This document shows, piece by piece, positions 36,890-46,313 of a stretch of 64,000 bases of DNA. The position numbers and the translations under genes are program-made. How positions within the stretch are numbered: position 1 is the stretch's first letter; each line of letters starts with the position of its first letter. Below the pieces are notes generated by a model. The model did not search any database. It was not told the DNA's origin and worked only from the letters and a program-made list of their open reading frames with translations. This stretch comes from Bacteroidota bacterium (GTDB taxonomy: Bacteria > Bacteroidota > Bacteroidia > AKYH767-A > 2013-40CM-41-45), in the NCBI GenBank assembly GCA_016720935.1, contig JADKJP010000006.1, forward strand, positions 806,001 to 870,000, written 5' to 3'.

Positions 36890-37153
36890 AATTTCGAATT
36901 AAAAAATTTGATTCAAACGGGATTTTCCGCTTTTATAGTATTGTCTGATACTCAAAAGATAAAAAGTAGTTAACCCAAAATCACCCAATAACTTACAAAT
37001 TGTTTTAAAGAAAAGCCACAAAAACACTCCAAATCACAAAAAAAATGACCAATGGAAGGAAATTCAAAATTTAAAATTCAAAATTCAAAAAGATCTCACT
37101 CCTCAATCCCGGAACTCATAACTCATAACTCATAATTCATAACTCATAATTCA
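36890..37153. other. Gap between hybrid kinase and barrel operon
   Basis: A 264-bp AT-rich gap. It holds the paired arrays of locus 4 at 37060-37154 and, around 36970-37000, a stretch (TTAACCCAAAATCACCCAATAA-like) that could be a decayed array of the AATAACCC type. No gene. Confidence 0.55.
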
Positions 37154-37154
37154 T
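37060..37154. repeat. Two heptamer arrays, locus 4
   Basis: The first array (37060-37087) has four units: AAATTCA, AAATTTA, AAATTCA, AAATTCA. After 25 bp, the second array (37113-37154) has six: AACTCAT three times, AATTCAT, AACTCAT, AATTCAT. The second touches the stop codon of the barrel gene at 37154. Unlike other loci, both arrays have the same C-bearing orientation. Confidence 0.93.
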
Positions 37155-38596
37155 TACCGCTGGCTAAAGAAGAAATCAATCAAATTATAAAACTCCTGCA
37201 CCGAGTAAGCAGATTTTCCTGCCATATAATCATCGATTGCAAAAGAAATTTCTTTAGGTGAAATGATACCGTTGAGATCCTTGTCAAGTCTCCTGTAGAG
37301 CGAAGGAATAATGGTGATATCCGCAGGCATACCGTTTGGTTTTACCGCGTCTCTTTTTTCGATATTCGGATTACGCTGAGTGAGACGATCGTAACTTTGA
37401 ATGTACTCAATCAATGCAGGAAGGGCGGCGAGTGAATCTTCGCGGAATTTTTTCTCAATCATTTCTTCCGTGATGGTTTCGCCATCTGTATTTACCACTG
37501 CGTCTTTCGGTGAATTCAGCTCTTTGTCGCGGTAATCCGGAATTCCATCATCGTCGACATCCAGTGGTTTTCCGTTCATTTTTACTTTATTGTTCTGTGG
37601 AGTAGCGGAAGAATCATCCAGAACATCCGGAATTCCGTCAAGGTCAGCATCTTCTTTTGCAAGCGCGTTGAAGTCAACATGTTCGACGTCTTCCTTGCGG
37701 ATTTTGGTTTTGTTTTTCTTCGGTACATCCCTCGGTGCCGACAAGTCATACCTGAAAGAAACGGATGTATAAACAACCTTGTCGTTTTTTGCATTACCCT
37801 GACGGCTTCCGACACTCTCAGATGTGACGCCTTCAACGAGATCAGAATTGATCAGGTGAACAACGGAACTGAAATGCATTGAACATCTCCCGGAGATCCT
37901 GAATCTTGCACCTGCACCAACGGGGAAAGCCCAGGAACCTTGTCGGTATTTTCCGAAACCATCAATGTTCGCGTCACGCAAATCGGTCTCGTAAGTATAA
38001 TCTCTGTGAATTTTAACAGCTCTGTAAGCTGCCGTATCGTCTTCCGCAACATCACGGATGGATCCGTCTTTCCAGTAATTATAGGTGGTGCCATTCGCAT
38101 CCTTCAGATCCGCTTTGGCATGAAAAAAAACATATTCTACTCCGGCGGTGATGTACGGAATTAAAATCTGTTGCGAATTATTTTTTGAACTGAAATCAAA
38201 ACGAAGCATGATTCCTTCAGCAACCATGGAAGAACGGAAATTCAAAGTGCGCATCAGAGATTTTTCTTCTCCGAAAATTCTTCCTGATAAGATGAATGCC
38301 GCGATGGATAAACGCGATGAAGTATGATGCTGAACTTCCAGTTGAAATCCGGAACGGGCAGTGAAAGGCTGGTTAAGACGGGAATAACCGATGTCTCCAA
38401 TGAAATTTAAAACGCCTTGTCCGATGCTGATGACAGGAAGGTGATGAACTTTTTCTACTGTAGAATCCGATTCAGATTGAGCCTGTACAGAATTATTGTT
38501 TAGAACCAACAGGATAAAAAGGAATAATTTTACAATTCCGATGTATTTAATGTTCAAAGTATTCATCATCCGCTTCGCAATCAGATTCACAGGCAT
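37154..38596 (-). CDS. Outer-membrane beta-barrel with thrombospondin-3 and EF-hand-like repeats
   Basis: A 480-aa protein from the ATG at 38596; the frame also opens at a TTG (38611), and the Met at 38566 would give the most typical signal peptide, ending NSVQAQ. Residues about 40-310 alternate in a beta-barrel pattern (ISIGQGVLNFIGDIGYSRL, AGVEYVFFHAKADL). Then come calcium-binding-type repeats, DADLDGIPDVLDD and DVDDDGIPDYRDK, and near the C-terminus an EF-hand-like loop DKDLNGIISPKE (about 445). It probably anchors to the outer membrane, with a calcium-stabilised extension. It is the second gene of an operon behind an SPOR protein (start codon region 3 bp downstream). Role unknown. Confidence 0.75.
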   Translation of the reverse strand: MPVNLIAKRMMNTLNIKYIGIVKLFLFILLVLNNNSVQAQSESDSTVEKVHHLPVISIGQGVLNFIGDIGYSRLNQPFTARSGFQLEVQHHTSSRLSIAAFILSGRIFGEEKSLMRTLNFRSSMVAEGIMLRFDFSSKNNSQQILIPYITAGVEYVFFHAKADLKDANGTTYNYWKDGSIRDVAEDDTAAYRAVKIHRDYTYETDLRDANIDGFGKYRQGSWAFPVGAGARFRISGRCSMHFSSVVHLINSDLVEGVTSESVGSRQGNAKNDKVVYTSVSFRYDLSAPRDVPKKNKTKIRKEDVEHVDFNALAKEDADLDGIPDVLDDSSATPQNNKVKMNGKPLDVDDDGIPDYRDKELNSPKDAVVNTDGETITEEMIEKKFREDSLAALPALIEYIQSYDRLTQRNPNIEKRDAVKPNGMPADITIIPSLYRRLDKDLNGIISPKEISFAIDDYMAGKSAYSVQEFYNLIDFFFSQR

Positions 38597-38614
38597 ATTT
38601 TTTCTCGTCAAAAA

Positions 38615-39820
38615 TTATTGATTTTCATTTTTCGCTTTCAAAGCCTCTTGCACCGGAATGCGTTGCCCCTGATCATAGGCGACAACAAAGGCATCAGAAA
38701 CCTGGGCAGAAGTTTGGTTGCAAAAAGCTTTTGCCTCAGCATAATTCTTGAAAGTGCCAATAAGATATTTTTTCCAGCCTTCATGCATGGTCAGGTCAAC
38801 AGAATTCTGCCATTTGTATTTTGTAGAAAACCAGGTATTGTCACGTTCAGGACTCTTACGGGTAGCGGAAATTTGAACTTTGTAATAGATCCCGCTTTGT
38901 GGCGCAGGCAGAATTAAATCCGGCGTGGCACTCTTGGTTTCAACCGCAGCAAGTGTCCGGTTATTTTCAGATTCCACAAGGGATTCTACAATGATGTCTG
39001 CCGGTTGCTTGCTTGCCGTATCCTGAAGCATCGCGACTCCTGAATTGGAAGTCAGCATCTGATCACCGTAAACAAGCATACCGTTGATATTCGGTGATGG
39101 TTTGTTTTCACCCGCACTCACTTTGTACACAATACTGAATGATGATTCCGCAGGTAGAGCTTTCCAGGAGAAAATTGCCGATTGGTCTGTAAAAGAAAAT
39201 TCTGCTCCGTGTGCATCAACAACTGAAGCGACATATCCTTCCGGAATATCATCAATGAATCGTGCAGCACCGTTTTCTTTGTTCGGATGAATCATCAACT
39301 CAACCTGATATTCGCCTTTTTCAGGAGCAAGAGCGATCAGTTTTCGTTCGATTTCTGGTTTTGTATTCGCTGATTCCTGTGGAAGTGTCGGATCCAGAAG
39401 AATAGTGGCCTGATCAAGCGCAAGTTTTTCTGTTTTATCATCCTTGATAAAGGATACTTCGCCATTCAGGTATTTCTCACCCTCAGCTGCAGCATCAACC
39501 TGTACTTTCATGCTGACCGTAAATTCACTTTCATCCGGGAGCTGAACCCAGATAAATTTCACATAATCTTCTTCGAAAAGAAATTGAGCGTTTTTTAATT
39601 CCATTGGCGATACTGAAAAGCCTTGTGGAATAAATACCTGAATACGACCAAAGCCATTCAGGTTTCCCTTGTTTAAGGTCAATTGATAAATGAAAGAATC
39701 ACCTGGTCTTACTTTGGACGGAGCCTGAACTTTTACTTGCATTGTTTCTCCAGGGCCAAAAAAGTAGGAGAGGATAAACAACATCGAGGCGGATAAAAAT
39801 GCCGAAAGTAGCTTGAACAT
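38615..39820 (-). CDS. SPOR-domain surface/periplasmic protein
   Basis: A 401-aa protein. I choose the ATG at 39820 (MFKLLSAFLSASMLF); a longer frame lacks a signal peptide. After the N-terminal membrane segment come two beta-rich modules (about 25-135 and 150-260; VKVQAPSKVRPGDSFIYQL, GEYQVELMIHPNK) that look like conserved repeat or DUF11-type sandwich domains. The last 85 residues resemble an SPOR peptidoglycan-binding domain (YYKVQISATRK, YLIGTFKNYAEAKAFCNQ). SPOR domains bind denuded glycan strands. Its partner in the operon is a calcium-motif outer-membrane barrel, so the pair could link outer membrane and cell wall. Confidence 0.75.
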   Translation of the reverse strand: MFKLLSAFLSASMLFILSYFFGPGETMQVKVQAPSKVRPGDSFIYQLTLNKGNLNGFGRIQVFIPQGFSVSPMELKNAQFLFEEDYVKFIWVQLPDESEFTVSMKVQVDAAAEGEKYLNGEVSFIKDDKTEKLALDQATILLDPTLPQESANTKPEIERKLIALAPEKGEYQVELMIHPNKENGAARFIDDIPEGYVASVVDAHGAEFSFTDQSAIFSWKALPAESSFSIVYKVSAGENKPSPNINGMLVYGDQMLTSNSGVAMLQDTASKQPADIIVESLVESENNRTLAAVETKSATPDLILPAPQSGIYYKVQISATRKSPERDNTWFSTKYKWQNSVDLTMHEGWKKYLIGTFKNYAEAKAFCNQTSAQVSDAFVVAYDQGQRIPVQEALKAKNENQ

Positions 39821-40087
39821 CTGAGTAGGGATTGATGGCTCAAGATACTCCAAGCGTTGAAGGCAAAAGGTTTGTTTTTGTGGCAGTTATCCAAAGTTCA
39901 ATGTTGAAAACATACACCTGATTAAGCGGTCCGTTTTCCTGATGAACAATGCTCTGAATGGGTTGCTCAGACTGCATTTGAAGAGGGTAGAGGCAAGAAA
40001 TGAACACCTGAATTGCCACTCAGTTCATCATTTTTTTGAATCGGGATGGAATTTTTGTCAGCCAAAATGTCCTCGTATTAACCATAA

Positions 40088-40114
40088 AAAAGACCGGTGA
40101 TTAGCCGGTCTTTT
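40088..40114 (-). terminator. Intrinsic terminator of the LOG gene
   Basis: A 10-bp stem (AAAAGACCGG / CCGGTCTTTT) with a 7-nt loop and a T run on the minus strand, 17 bp beyond the LOG stop codon. Confidence 0.85.
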
Positions 40115-40130
40115 ATCCTTTCGAAGGTGA

Positions 40131-40838
40131 TTAGAAATTCGGTTTGAGGAGATATCGGGAATAGAATTCATTGATATGCTTCACAGCATGATCAGCGTCT
40201 TCTGCTAGCATCAGCAAATTCAGATCGCTTGGCTCAATCATTTTTTCGCGGATAAGGGTTGATTTGATCCAGTCAAACATTCCTCCCCAATATTCTTTCC
40301 CGGCCATAACGATCGGAAATTTTCCGATTTTTTTTGTCTGGATGAGAGTGAGCGCTTCAAAGAGTTCGTCCATAGTACCAAATCCACCCGGAAGTACCAC
40401 AAATCCCTGTGCATACTTGATGAACATCAGTTTACGTACAAAGAAGTAGTCAAAAGTGATCAGCTTGTCACTATCGATGTAAGGATTGGATGACTGCTCG
40501 AAGGGCAGTTCAATGTTCAATCCTACAGATTTACCACCTGCGGTTTTGGCTCCTTTGTTCGCGGCTTCCATGATTCCGGGACCACCACCGGTGATGATTC
40601 CATAACCTTCCTTGGTCAGTTTGTAAGCGATTTCCTCTGCCAGTTTATAATATTCATGATCCGGTTTGGTACGTGCCGATCCGAAAATCGAAACACAAGG
40701 CCCGATTTTACTCAGCTTTTCAAAACCATCCACAAACTCCGACATGATTTTGAAAATCTGCCAGGTGTCGTGGGCTTTAATTTCCTGCCAGTCTTTATCT
40801 GAAAAGGCTCTGCGGATTTTTAGTTCATCAAAATTCAT
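40131..40838 (-). CDS. LOG family nucleoside 5'-monophosphate phosphoribohydrolase
   Basis: A 235-aa cytoplasmic enzyme of the Lonely-guy family (TIGR00730). The signature PGGFGTMDE is at 150-158 and the partner motif GGGPGIMEAANKGA at 84-97. Family members cleave cytokinin-type or ordinary nucleoside monophosphates to the base and ribose 5-phosphate. In bacteria without a plant-like hormone role the natural substrate is often AMP or a related nucleotide, so I do not assign cytokinin activation. The gene is monocistronic with its own terminator. Confidence 0.9.
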   Translation of the reverse strand: MNFDELKIRRAFSDKDWQEIKAHDTWQIFKIMSEFVDGFEKLSKIGPCVSIFGSARTKPDHEYYKLAEEIAYKLTKEGYGIITGGGPGIMEAANKGAKTAGGKSVGLNIELPFEQSSNPYIDSDKLITFDYFFVRKLMFIKYAQGFVVLPGGFGTMDELFEALTLIQTKKIGKFPIVMAGKEYWGGMFDWIKSTLIREKMIEPSDLNLLMLAEDADHAVKHINEFYSRYLLKPNF

Positions 40839-40943
40839 AGTGTGTCTTAAAATTTATATACAACTTCCGGAATCGAAAAGAGAGTAGAAGATCCGAAATT
40901 TCAGAAGGTTCAGAAAAATCAAATCGATTCCGAAGAATGACTT

Positions 40944-43811
40944 TTACGTCTTCGCGAGTTTAAGGTTTCCGAAAGCTTTGTATTCCTGGAGTTCTTTTTT
41001 CAGGAATTCAGCGGTTATGCTTTTTTTGTTTTTAATAATTTCCTCAGGCGTGCCTTCACAAACAATCGTTCCACCACGTTGCCCGCCTTCAGGACCCAGA
41101 TCGATGATGTGATCCGCGATCTTGATGACATCCATGTTGTGTTCAATCACCAACACTGTATTCCCTTTGTCGACAAGGCGACTCAATACTTCCAGCAGTA
41201 TCCTCACATCTTCAAAATGCAATCCGGTTGTTGGTTCATCGAGAATGTAAAATGTATTTCCGGTGTCTCGCTTGGATAATTCCGTCGCCAGTTTTACACG
41301 TTGAGCTTCACCACCACTCAATGTAGTGCTTTGTTGTCCCAGAGTGATATATCCCAGACCGACTTCCTCAAGCGTTTTTATTTTATGCAAAATATGCGGC
41401 ATGTTGTTGAAAAATTCAACAGCCTGCTCAATACTCATGTCGAGTACATCGCTGATGGATTTACCACGATAACGGATTTCCAGCGTTTCACGATTGTAAC
41501 GTTTGCCTCTGCAGGTTTCACAAGCAACATAAACATCCGGAAGGAAATTCATTTCAATCACCCGCATTCCGCCTCCCTGACAGGTTTCGCAACGACCACC
41601 TTTTACATTAAAAGAAAATCTTCCGGCTTGGTAACCGCGTATTGCAGCTTCAGGTAATGCGGCAAAAAGATTACGGATATCCGTAAATACTCCCGTATAC
41701 GTCGCGGGATTCGAGCGTGGTGTTCTGCCAATCGGTGACTGATCAATCTCGATGACTTTGTCAATATGATTCAGTCCGGTGACGGAAGTATAAGGCAATG
41801 GTTTTTGATGCGCGTCAAAAAAGTGATGATTCAGAATAGGGTAGAGGGTCTCATTGATCAGCGATGATTTCCCGCTTCCGGAAACTCCTGTAACGCAAAC
41901 AAATTTTCCCAGCGGAATCTTAACGTTTACATTTTTCAGATTGTGACCTGTGGCTCCCTTGAGTTCGAGAAATTTGCCTGAACCTTTTCGCAATATTTTT
42001 GGAATCGTAATCTGACGCGTTCCATTCAAATAATCTGTCGTCAGACTTTTTACTTCCATAATTTCTTTTGGTGTACCCTGCGCAACAACTTTTCCTCCGT
42101 GAGTTCCTGCACCCGGACCCAGATCAATCACATAGTCAGCGGCCAGGATGGTTTCCTTATCGTGTTCCACAACGATCACCGAGTTTCCTGTGTCACGTAG
42201 ATCCTGGAGTGATTTAATCAGCCGCACATTGTCACGCTGATGCAATCCAATACTAGGCTCATCGAGAATATACAATACACCCACCAACTGTGAACCGATT
42301 TGTGTTGCCAGCCTTATTCGCTGCGATTCCCCGCCGCTCAGGGATTTACTACTGCGATTCAGGGTGAGATAATCCAGGCCTACATCCAGCAAAAACTGGA
42401 TACGTTTACGAATCTCTTTGATAACTTCCTGTCCGATTTTTTTCTGACGTGCGTTCAACTTTGAATCAAGGGAAGAAAACCATTGGCCCAAAGCTAGAAT
42501 ATCCATCCCGGCTAATTCGGCAATATTCTTATCGTGAATTCGGAAGTTCAACGATTCTTGTTTTAGTCTGGAACCATGACATTCCGGACACTCCACCTGC
42601 AACATGAAACTTTGAACCCATTTGCGCATGGAATTAGATGTCTGTTCCGTGTCCTGGTTGACGATAAAATTGACAATCCCTTCATAGGTTATAGCGTGGT
42701 GATAAGAATTGCCACCCGAATAATCCATGGATACATTCAAAACATCTTCAGAACCATAGAGAATAATGTTCAATGATTCTTCCGGAATCTCAGCGATGGG
42801 CATTGTGAGATTGAAATTGTATTTTCTCCCAAGCGCAATCAGTTGTTTGAAAATCCAGGTATCTTTTTGAGGACCGAGAGGAACAATTCCTCCCGATTTA
42901 ATATTCATCTTCGGATCCGGGATGATACTCTTGATATCTATTTCGGAAATGGTCCCAAGACCGTTACATTTCCTGCAGGCTCCATAAGGTGAGTTAAAAG
43001 AAAAGGTATTTGGCTGTGGCTCGTCGTAGGATATTCCTGAAGTCGGACACATCAGGTGACGGCTGTAATAGCTTTCTTTATCCTTTTCCGCGTCAACGAG
43101 TAAAATGGATCCTTTGCCAAGCTTCATCGAAAGTACAAGTGATTCCGTAAGCCTTTGCTTGGAACTTTCGCTGACTTCCAACCGGTCCACTACCAATTCA
43201 ATATCATGTGTTTTGTAACGGTCAAGCTGAAGTCCTTTTTTCAATTCAACTACTCGTCCATCTGTTCGTACACGAAGATATCCTTGTTGCATCAGTTGCT
43301 CAAAAAGTTCACGATAATGTCCTTTCCTGGCTTTTACCAGAGGAGCAAGCATAATGACTTTCCTGCCTTTGAATTTTTTAATGATAAGATCAATGATCTG
43401 ATCATCGCTCAACTTGATCATCTTCTCGCCGGTCACATAAGAATAAGCTTCTGATGCCCGGGCATAAAGCAGACGGAGGAAATCATAAATTTCTGTAATC
43501 GTACCGACTGTAGAGCGAGGATTAAGATTCGTGGTTTTTTGCTCAATGGAAATAACAGGACTCAGACCACTGATTTTGTCCACATCAGGACGTTCCATGT
43601 TGCCAAGAAACTGTCGTGCATAGGCGGAAAAACTTTCGAGGTATCGTCGTTGACCTTCCGCGTAAATGGTATCAAAAGCAAGTGAAGATTTTCCACTACC
43701 GCTGAGACCGGTGATCACCACAAGCTGATTCCTTGGGAAAGTGAGATCAATGTTTTTCAGGTTGTGAACCCGGGCACCATATATTTCGAGAAATTCTTGG
43801 TCTGCAGACAT
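40944..43811 (-). CDS. uvrA: Excinuclease ABC subunit A
   Basis: A 955-aa damage-recognition ATPase of nucleotide excision repair. The start is the ATG at 43811 (MSADQEFLEIYGARVHNLK); the open frame extends 33 codons upstream with no similarity. Both ABC modules are complete: the first Walker A GLSGSGKSS near 34 and a signature LSGGESQRIRLA, the second Walker A GVSGSGKSS near 650 and signature LSGGEAQRVKLA. Zn-binding Cys clusters are also seen (CRKCNGLG, CETCQGGGMR, CETCRGK). A -7 element TACCTTTG (43846-43839 on the minus strand) lies 27 bp upstream of the ATG. Length and motifs are typical. Confidence 0.97.
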   Translation of the reverse strand: MSADQEFLEIYGARVHNLKNIDLTFPRNQLVVITGLSGSGKSSLAFDTIYAEGQRRYLESFSAYARQFLGNMERPDVDKISGLSPVISIEQKTTNLNPRSTVGTITEIYDFLRLLYARASEAYSYVTGEKMIKLSDDQIIDLIIKKFKGRKVIMLAPLVKARKGHYRELFEQLMQQGYLRVRTDGRVVELKKGLQLDRYKTHDIELVVDRLEVSESSKQRLTESLVLSMKLGKGSILLVDAEKDKESYYSRHLMCPTSGISYDEPQPNTFSFNSPYGACRKCNGLGTISEIDIKSIIPDPKMNIKSGGIVPLGPQKDTWIFKQLIALGRKYNFNLTMPIAEIPEESLNIILYGSEDVLNVSMDYSGGNSYHHAITYEGIVNFIVNQDTEQTSNSMRKWVQSFMLQVECPECHGSRLKQESLNFRIHDKNIAELAGMDILALGQWFSSLDSKLNARQKKIGQEVIKEIRKRIQFLLDVGLDYLTLNRSSKSLSGGESQRIRLATQIGSQLVGVLYILDEPSIGLHQRDNVRLIKSLQDLRDTGNSVIVVEHDKETILAADYVIDLGPGAGTHGGKVVAQGTPKEIMEVKSLTTDYLNGTRQITIPKILRKGSGKFLELKGATGHNLKNVNVKIPLGKFVCVTGVSGSGKSSLINETLYPILNHHFFDAHQKPLPYTSVTGLNHIDKVIEIDQSPIGRTPRSNPATYTGVFTDIRNLFAALPEAAIRGYQAGRFSFNVKGGRCETCQGGGMRVIEMNFLPDVYVACETCRGKRYNRETLEIRYRGKSISDVLDMSIEQAVEFFNNMPHILHKIKTLEEVGLGYITLGQQSTTLSGGEAQRVKLATELSKRDTGNTFYILDEPTTGLHFEDVRILLEVLSRLVDKGNTVLVIEHNMDVIKIADHIIDLGPEGGQRGGTIVCEGTPEEIIKNKKSITAEFLKKELQEYKAFGNLKLAKT

Positions 43812-43838
43812 AAATATTTGTCGGAAAGGGAGGACTTG

Positions 43839-43846
43839 CAAAGGTA
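43839..43846 (-). promoter_or_regulatory. -7 promoter element of uvrA
   Basis: TACCTTTG on the minus strand matches TAnnTTTG. No TTTG is present at the expected -33 distance, so the match is partial. Confidence 0.35.
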
Positions 43847-44075
43847 CATAAAAGAATGACCGGAGATTAGATCGATTCATCTTGATTTTCTTGAGTGCAT
43901 CTTTCAGCAAGACTTTCAGGCTATTTGAAAAGCTTCAGTGTTAAGATTTTGAGTAAGTCGTGTCAGAATAAAGGTCTTGAACTGAATGAATTGAAATTGA
44001 ATTGAAAGAAGGACAATAAATCAACTCTTCTTTCGTTGTCCAAAGACGTCGAAATTTTATTTTCTTTGCATATCC

Positions 44076-45116
44076 ATGAAGAGACACTACTTCCTAATCT
44101 TATTCTCGCTGTTATCAATTTCAGCATTTGCCCAAACAGGAGGTTCATCTGTTTTTTCATTTCTGAATGTTCCGGCATCAGCAAGAATCGCAGCGCTGGG
44201 TGGAACATTGATTTCTGTCCGTGACAATGATCTGAATAGCGCCCTGCAGGCTCCATCCCTGTTGAACCCTGCCATGAGCAAGTCAATTGCATTGAGTGCA
44301 GTGACTTATGTTGATGGTGTTAAATTCGGTGATGCTTCCTATGCAAATTCTTTTGGGAAAACGGGTACATTCATGGCTAATATGCATTATGCAAATTATG
44401 GTGATTTTAAAGAAACTGATGTTTATGGCGATGTACAGGGTGCTTTCAAGGCCTCAGATTATGCCCTGACCATCGGCTGGGGTTATCAGTACAATTCTCA
44501 TTTTTCAGTTGGCGCAGCTATCAAAGGAATTTACAGTGATTATTATATCTATAATTCATTTGGTCTGGCTGCGGATATCTCCGGAACCTTTTACGATTCA
44601 TTAAAACAGTGGACAATCACTTTCGAAGCCCGGAATATTGGTGCTCAATTAAAAAGTTACGTCGAAAAAAACAATGAGCCTCTTCCAACAGAAGCCTTGT
44701 TAGGGGTATCCAAAAAACTTGCACACACTCCTTTACGTTTTAATCTCACCTACCGCCATCTCGAAAAATTCGATCTCTCTTATTCTGATCCTTATGATCT
44801 TGGCGATGTTGATCCCTTAACAGGAGAGGCACAGGTAAAAACGATTGGTTTTTGGAATAAATTTTCAAGACATTTTATCTTAGGAACCGAAATACTTCTC
44901 TCCAAAAATTTTCACCTGAGAGCTGCATACAATTTTCAACGTCGACGTGAACTGCTTGTGGATACCCGAACAGGAACAGTCGGTTTTTCTTTTGGCTTCG
45001 GATTAAAAATCAGCAAATTTATCCTGAGCTATGGCAGAGGAAATTACCATCTCGCCGGTTCTGCAAACCATTTTTCAATCAGCACAAATTTGTCAGAGTT
45101 TGCCAGGAAGAAATGA
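44076..45116 (+). CDS. porQ: T9SS protein PorQ
   Basis: A 346-aa outer-membrane beta-barrel. The signal peptide ends near AFAQTGG. FSFLNVPASARIAALGG, then NPALMS-type strand turns, are typical of the PorV/PorQ (FadL-like) branch. PorQ acts with PorU, PorV and PorZ in the attachment complex that processes and anchors T9SS cargo. porQ directly upstream of cmk is a conserved arrangement in Bacteroidota, and cmk follows here after an opposite-strand accessory gene. The motif TTTTCTTTGCATATCC just before the start is a weak -7-like element. Confidence 0.9.
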   Translation: MKRHYFLILFSLLSISAFAQTGGSSVFSFLNVPASARIAALGGTLISVRDNDLNSALQAPSLLNPAMSKSIALSAVTYVDGVKFGDASYANSFGKTGTFMANMHYANYGDFKETDVYGDVQGAFKASDYALTIGWGYQYNSHFSVGAAIKGIYSDYYIYNSFGLAADISGTFYDSLKQWTITFEARNIGAQLKSYVEKNNEPLPTEALLGVSKKLAHTPLRFNLTYRHLEKFDLSYSDPYDLGDVDPLTGEAQVKTIGFWNKFSRHFILGTEILLSKNFHLRAAYNFQRRRELLVDTRTGTVGFSFGFGLKISKFILSYGRGNYHLAGSANHFSISTNLSEFARKK

Positions 45117-45121
45117 TTTCT

Positions 45122-45229
45122 TTTTTAGTTGTTAGATTTTAGTTGTTAGAATTTAGAATTTAGTTTTTTTTTCTCGAAAGCTAAGCACTAAGCACTAAGC
45201 ACTAAGCACTAAGCACTAAGCACTAATCA
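45122..45229. repeat. Paired heptamer arrays, locus 5
   Basis: The left array (45122-45163) begins six bases after the porQ stop with six NNNTTAG units: TTTTTAG, TTGTTAG, ATTTTAG, TTGTTAG, AATTTAG, AATTTAG. The right array (45181-45229) has six perfect CTAAGCA units and one CTAATCA, and overlaps the stop codon of the convergent gene (45227-45229). The left unit read on the minus strand is CTAANNN, so both arms share the core CTAA in inverted orientation. Confidence 0.95.
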
Positions 45230-46051
45230 AAAGACCACTCCCACCGATATCCCTCCACTAAAAACCAGCGGGAGTTTTTTTCCAAAGAAAAGGTGAGAGT
45301 ATGCATAGTTGAAATCTACTTCCTTACTGTCGTAATCAGATTTTAAATTGTAAGTGGTTGTTTTGAATCCTGTTCCGATACTTCCATACCAATCAAACAA
45401 AAACCATCTGTTCAGCACCATCTGCCGACCAAAAGCAATGTTCACCGTATAATGTGTGTAACGTATAATGTTGTGTTTTTCAAATGTTTTGAATGAACTG
45501 AAAATTATTTCTGGTCGGAAATAACTCCCTTTGAGCGGGTCTTTGTATTTGAGACCTTTCCAGATTCCTTCACCGCATTTGACAAATTTCAATCCTGCTT
45601 TCACAAGGAAACCTTCCGAATATTTTAAACTCTCATTGATCCTGAAACCGATTATTCCACCTTTCACTTCCAGATTTAAACCGAGTTTTATTCGTCTCTC
45701 ATAACCGATCGTAATATGATTCATGAAGGGAGCAATGATATCCCCTTTTATAGCTTGCTTTTTATCCGGTACGGATAGATCTTTTGAAACTTCGTATGGA
45801 TTATAAATAATGGTAACAGTGGTTCCATTTTCATAAATGACGGATTTTACCTGATTTTTAGGAATTTCGAGTATGGGTCCTGTTTTCATTCCCGGATAGC
45901 GAAAACGAATCTTTTCTCCGGTTAGCTCAACGATTTTGACTTTAACAGAATCATTATTCAAACGAACAAGAATATCCTGAGAATAGGAGCGAACCGTTAA
46001 CAAAAAAAATAGCGCAGTAAGGATACCGCTACAATAGTAAAATCGTCTCAT
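45227..46051 (-). CDS. Outer-membrane protein of unknown function
   Basis: A 274-aa protein with a signal peptide ending near RSYSQD. Residues about 25-80 form the common Bacteroidota N-terminal module of small beta-strands (LNNDSVKVKIVELTGEKIRF, IPKNQVKSVIYENGT). The rest (about 110-274) has alternating aromatic strands (FRPEIIFSSF, YTHYTVNIAFGRQM, LFDWYGSIGTGFKT) and ends GVVF, consistent with a beta-barrel. Function unknown. It is on the opposite strand and inserted between porQ and cmk, with heptamer arrays on both sides. Confidence 0.6.
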   Translation of the reverse strand: MRRFYYCSGILTALFFLLTVRSYSQDILVRLNNDSVKVKIVELTGEKIRFRYPGMKTGPILEIPKNQVKSVIYENGTTVTIIYNPYEVSKDLSVPDKKQAIKGDIIAPFMNHITIGYERRIKLGLNLEVKGGIIGFRINESLKYSEGFLVKAGLKFVKCGEGIWKGLKYKDPLKGSYFRPEIIFSSFKTFEKHNIIRYTHYTVNIAFGRQMVLNRWFLFDWYGSIGTGFKTTTYNLKSDYDSKEVDFNYAYSHLFFGKKLPLVFSGGISVGVVF

Positions 46052-46132
46052 CCAGAATAATCTGAGCAGCGAATATAGGATTATGGCGGAATAAGTTCAA
46101 TATCCCATGTCAGGTTGGCAAAGACGATGTGA

Positions 46133-46230
46133 GGGTCGGGGGACAAGGGACGAGAGACAGTATTCCAGAGTTAGATTGTATATACTCCCGTCTTCCGTCT
46201 CCCGTCCCTCGTCCCTCGTCCTCCGTCCCC
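46133..46230. repeat. Inverted heptamer arrays, locus 6
   Basis: The left array (46133-46160) has four units: GGGTCGG, GGGACAA, GGGACGA, GAGACAG. The right array (46189-46230) has six: CGTCTTC, CGTCTCC, CGTCCCT, CGTCCCT, CGTCCTC, CGTCCCC. TCGTCCC is the reverse complement of GGGACGA, so the arms could pair into a long imperfect hairpin upstream of cmk. The unit GGGACGA reappears at 53305. Confidence 0.95.
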
Positions 46231-46313
46231 ATACCAAGAGTTTCCATTTTTCTTCGTTTCTTTGCCATTCCGCCATGTCCAGATTTAATATTCCCCCCAC
46301 AGGTTCCTTTATT

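Noticed and set aside
43812..43910. Longer N-terminus for UvrA
   Set aside because: The 33 extra residues have no UvrA similarity and the known N-terminus begins at 43811, downstream of a -7 box.
46107..46313. N-terminal extension of cytidylate kinase
   Set aside because: The extra 69 codons translate the heptamer arrays; the kinase family begins near the P-loop, which suits the start at 46314.
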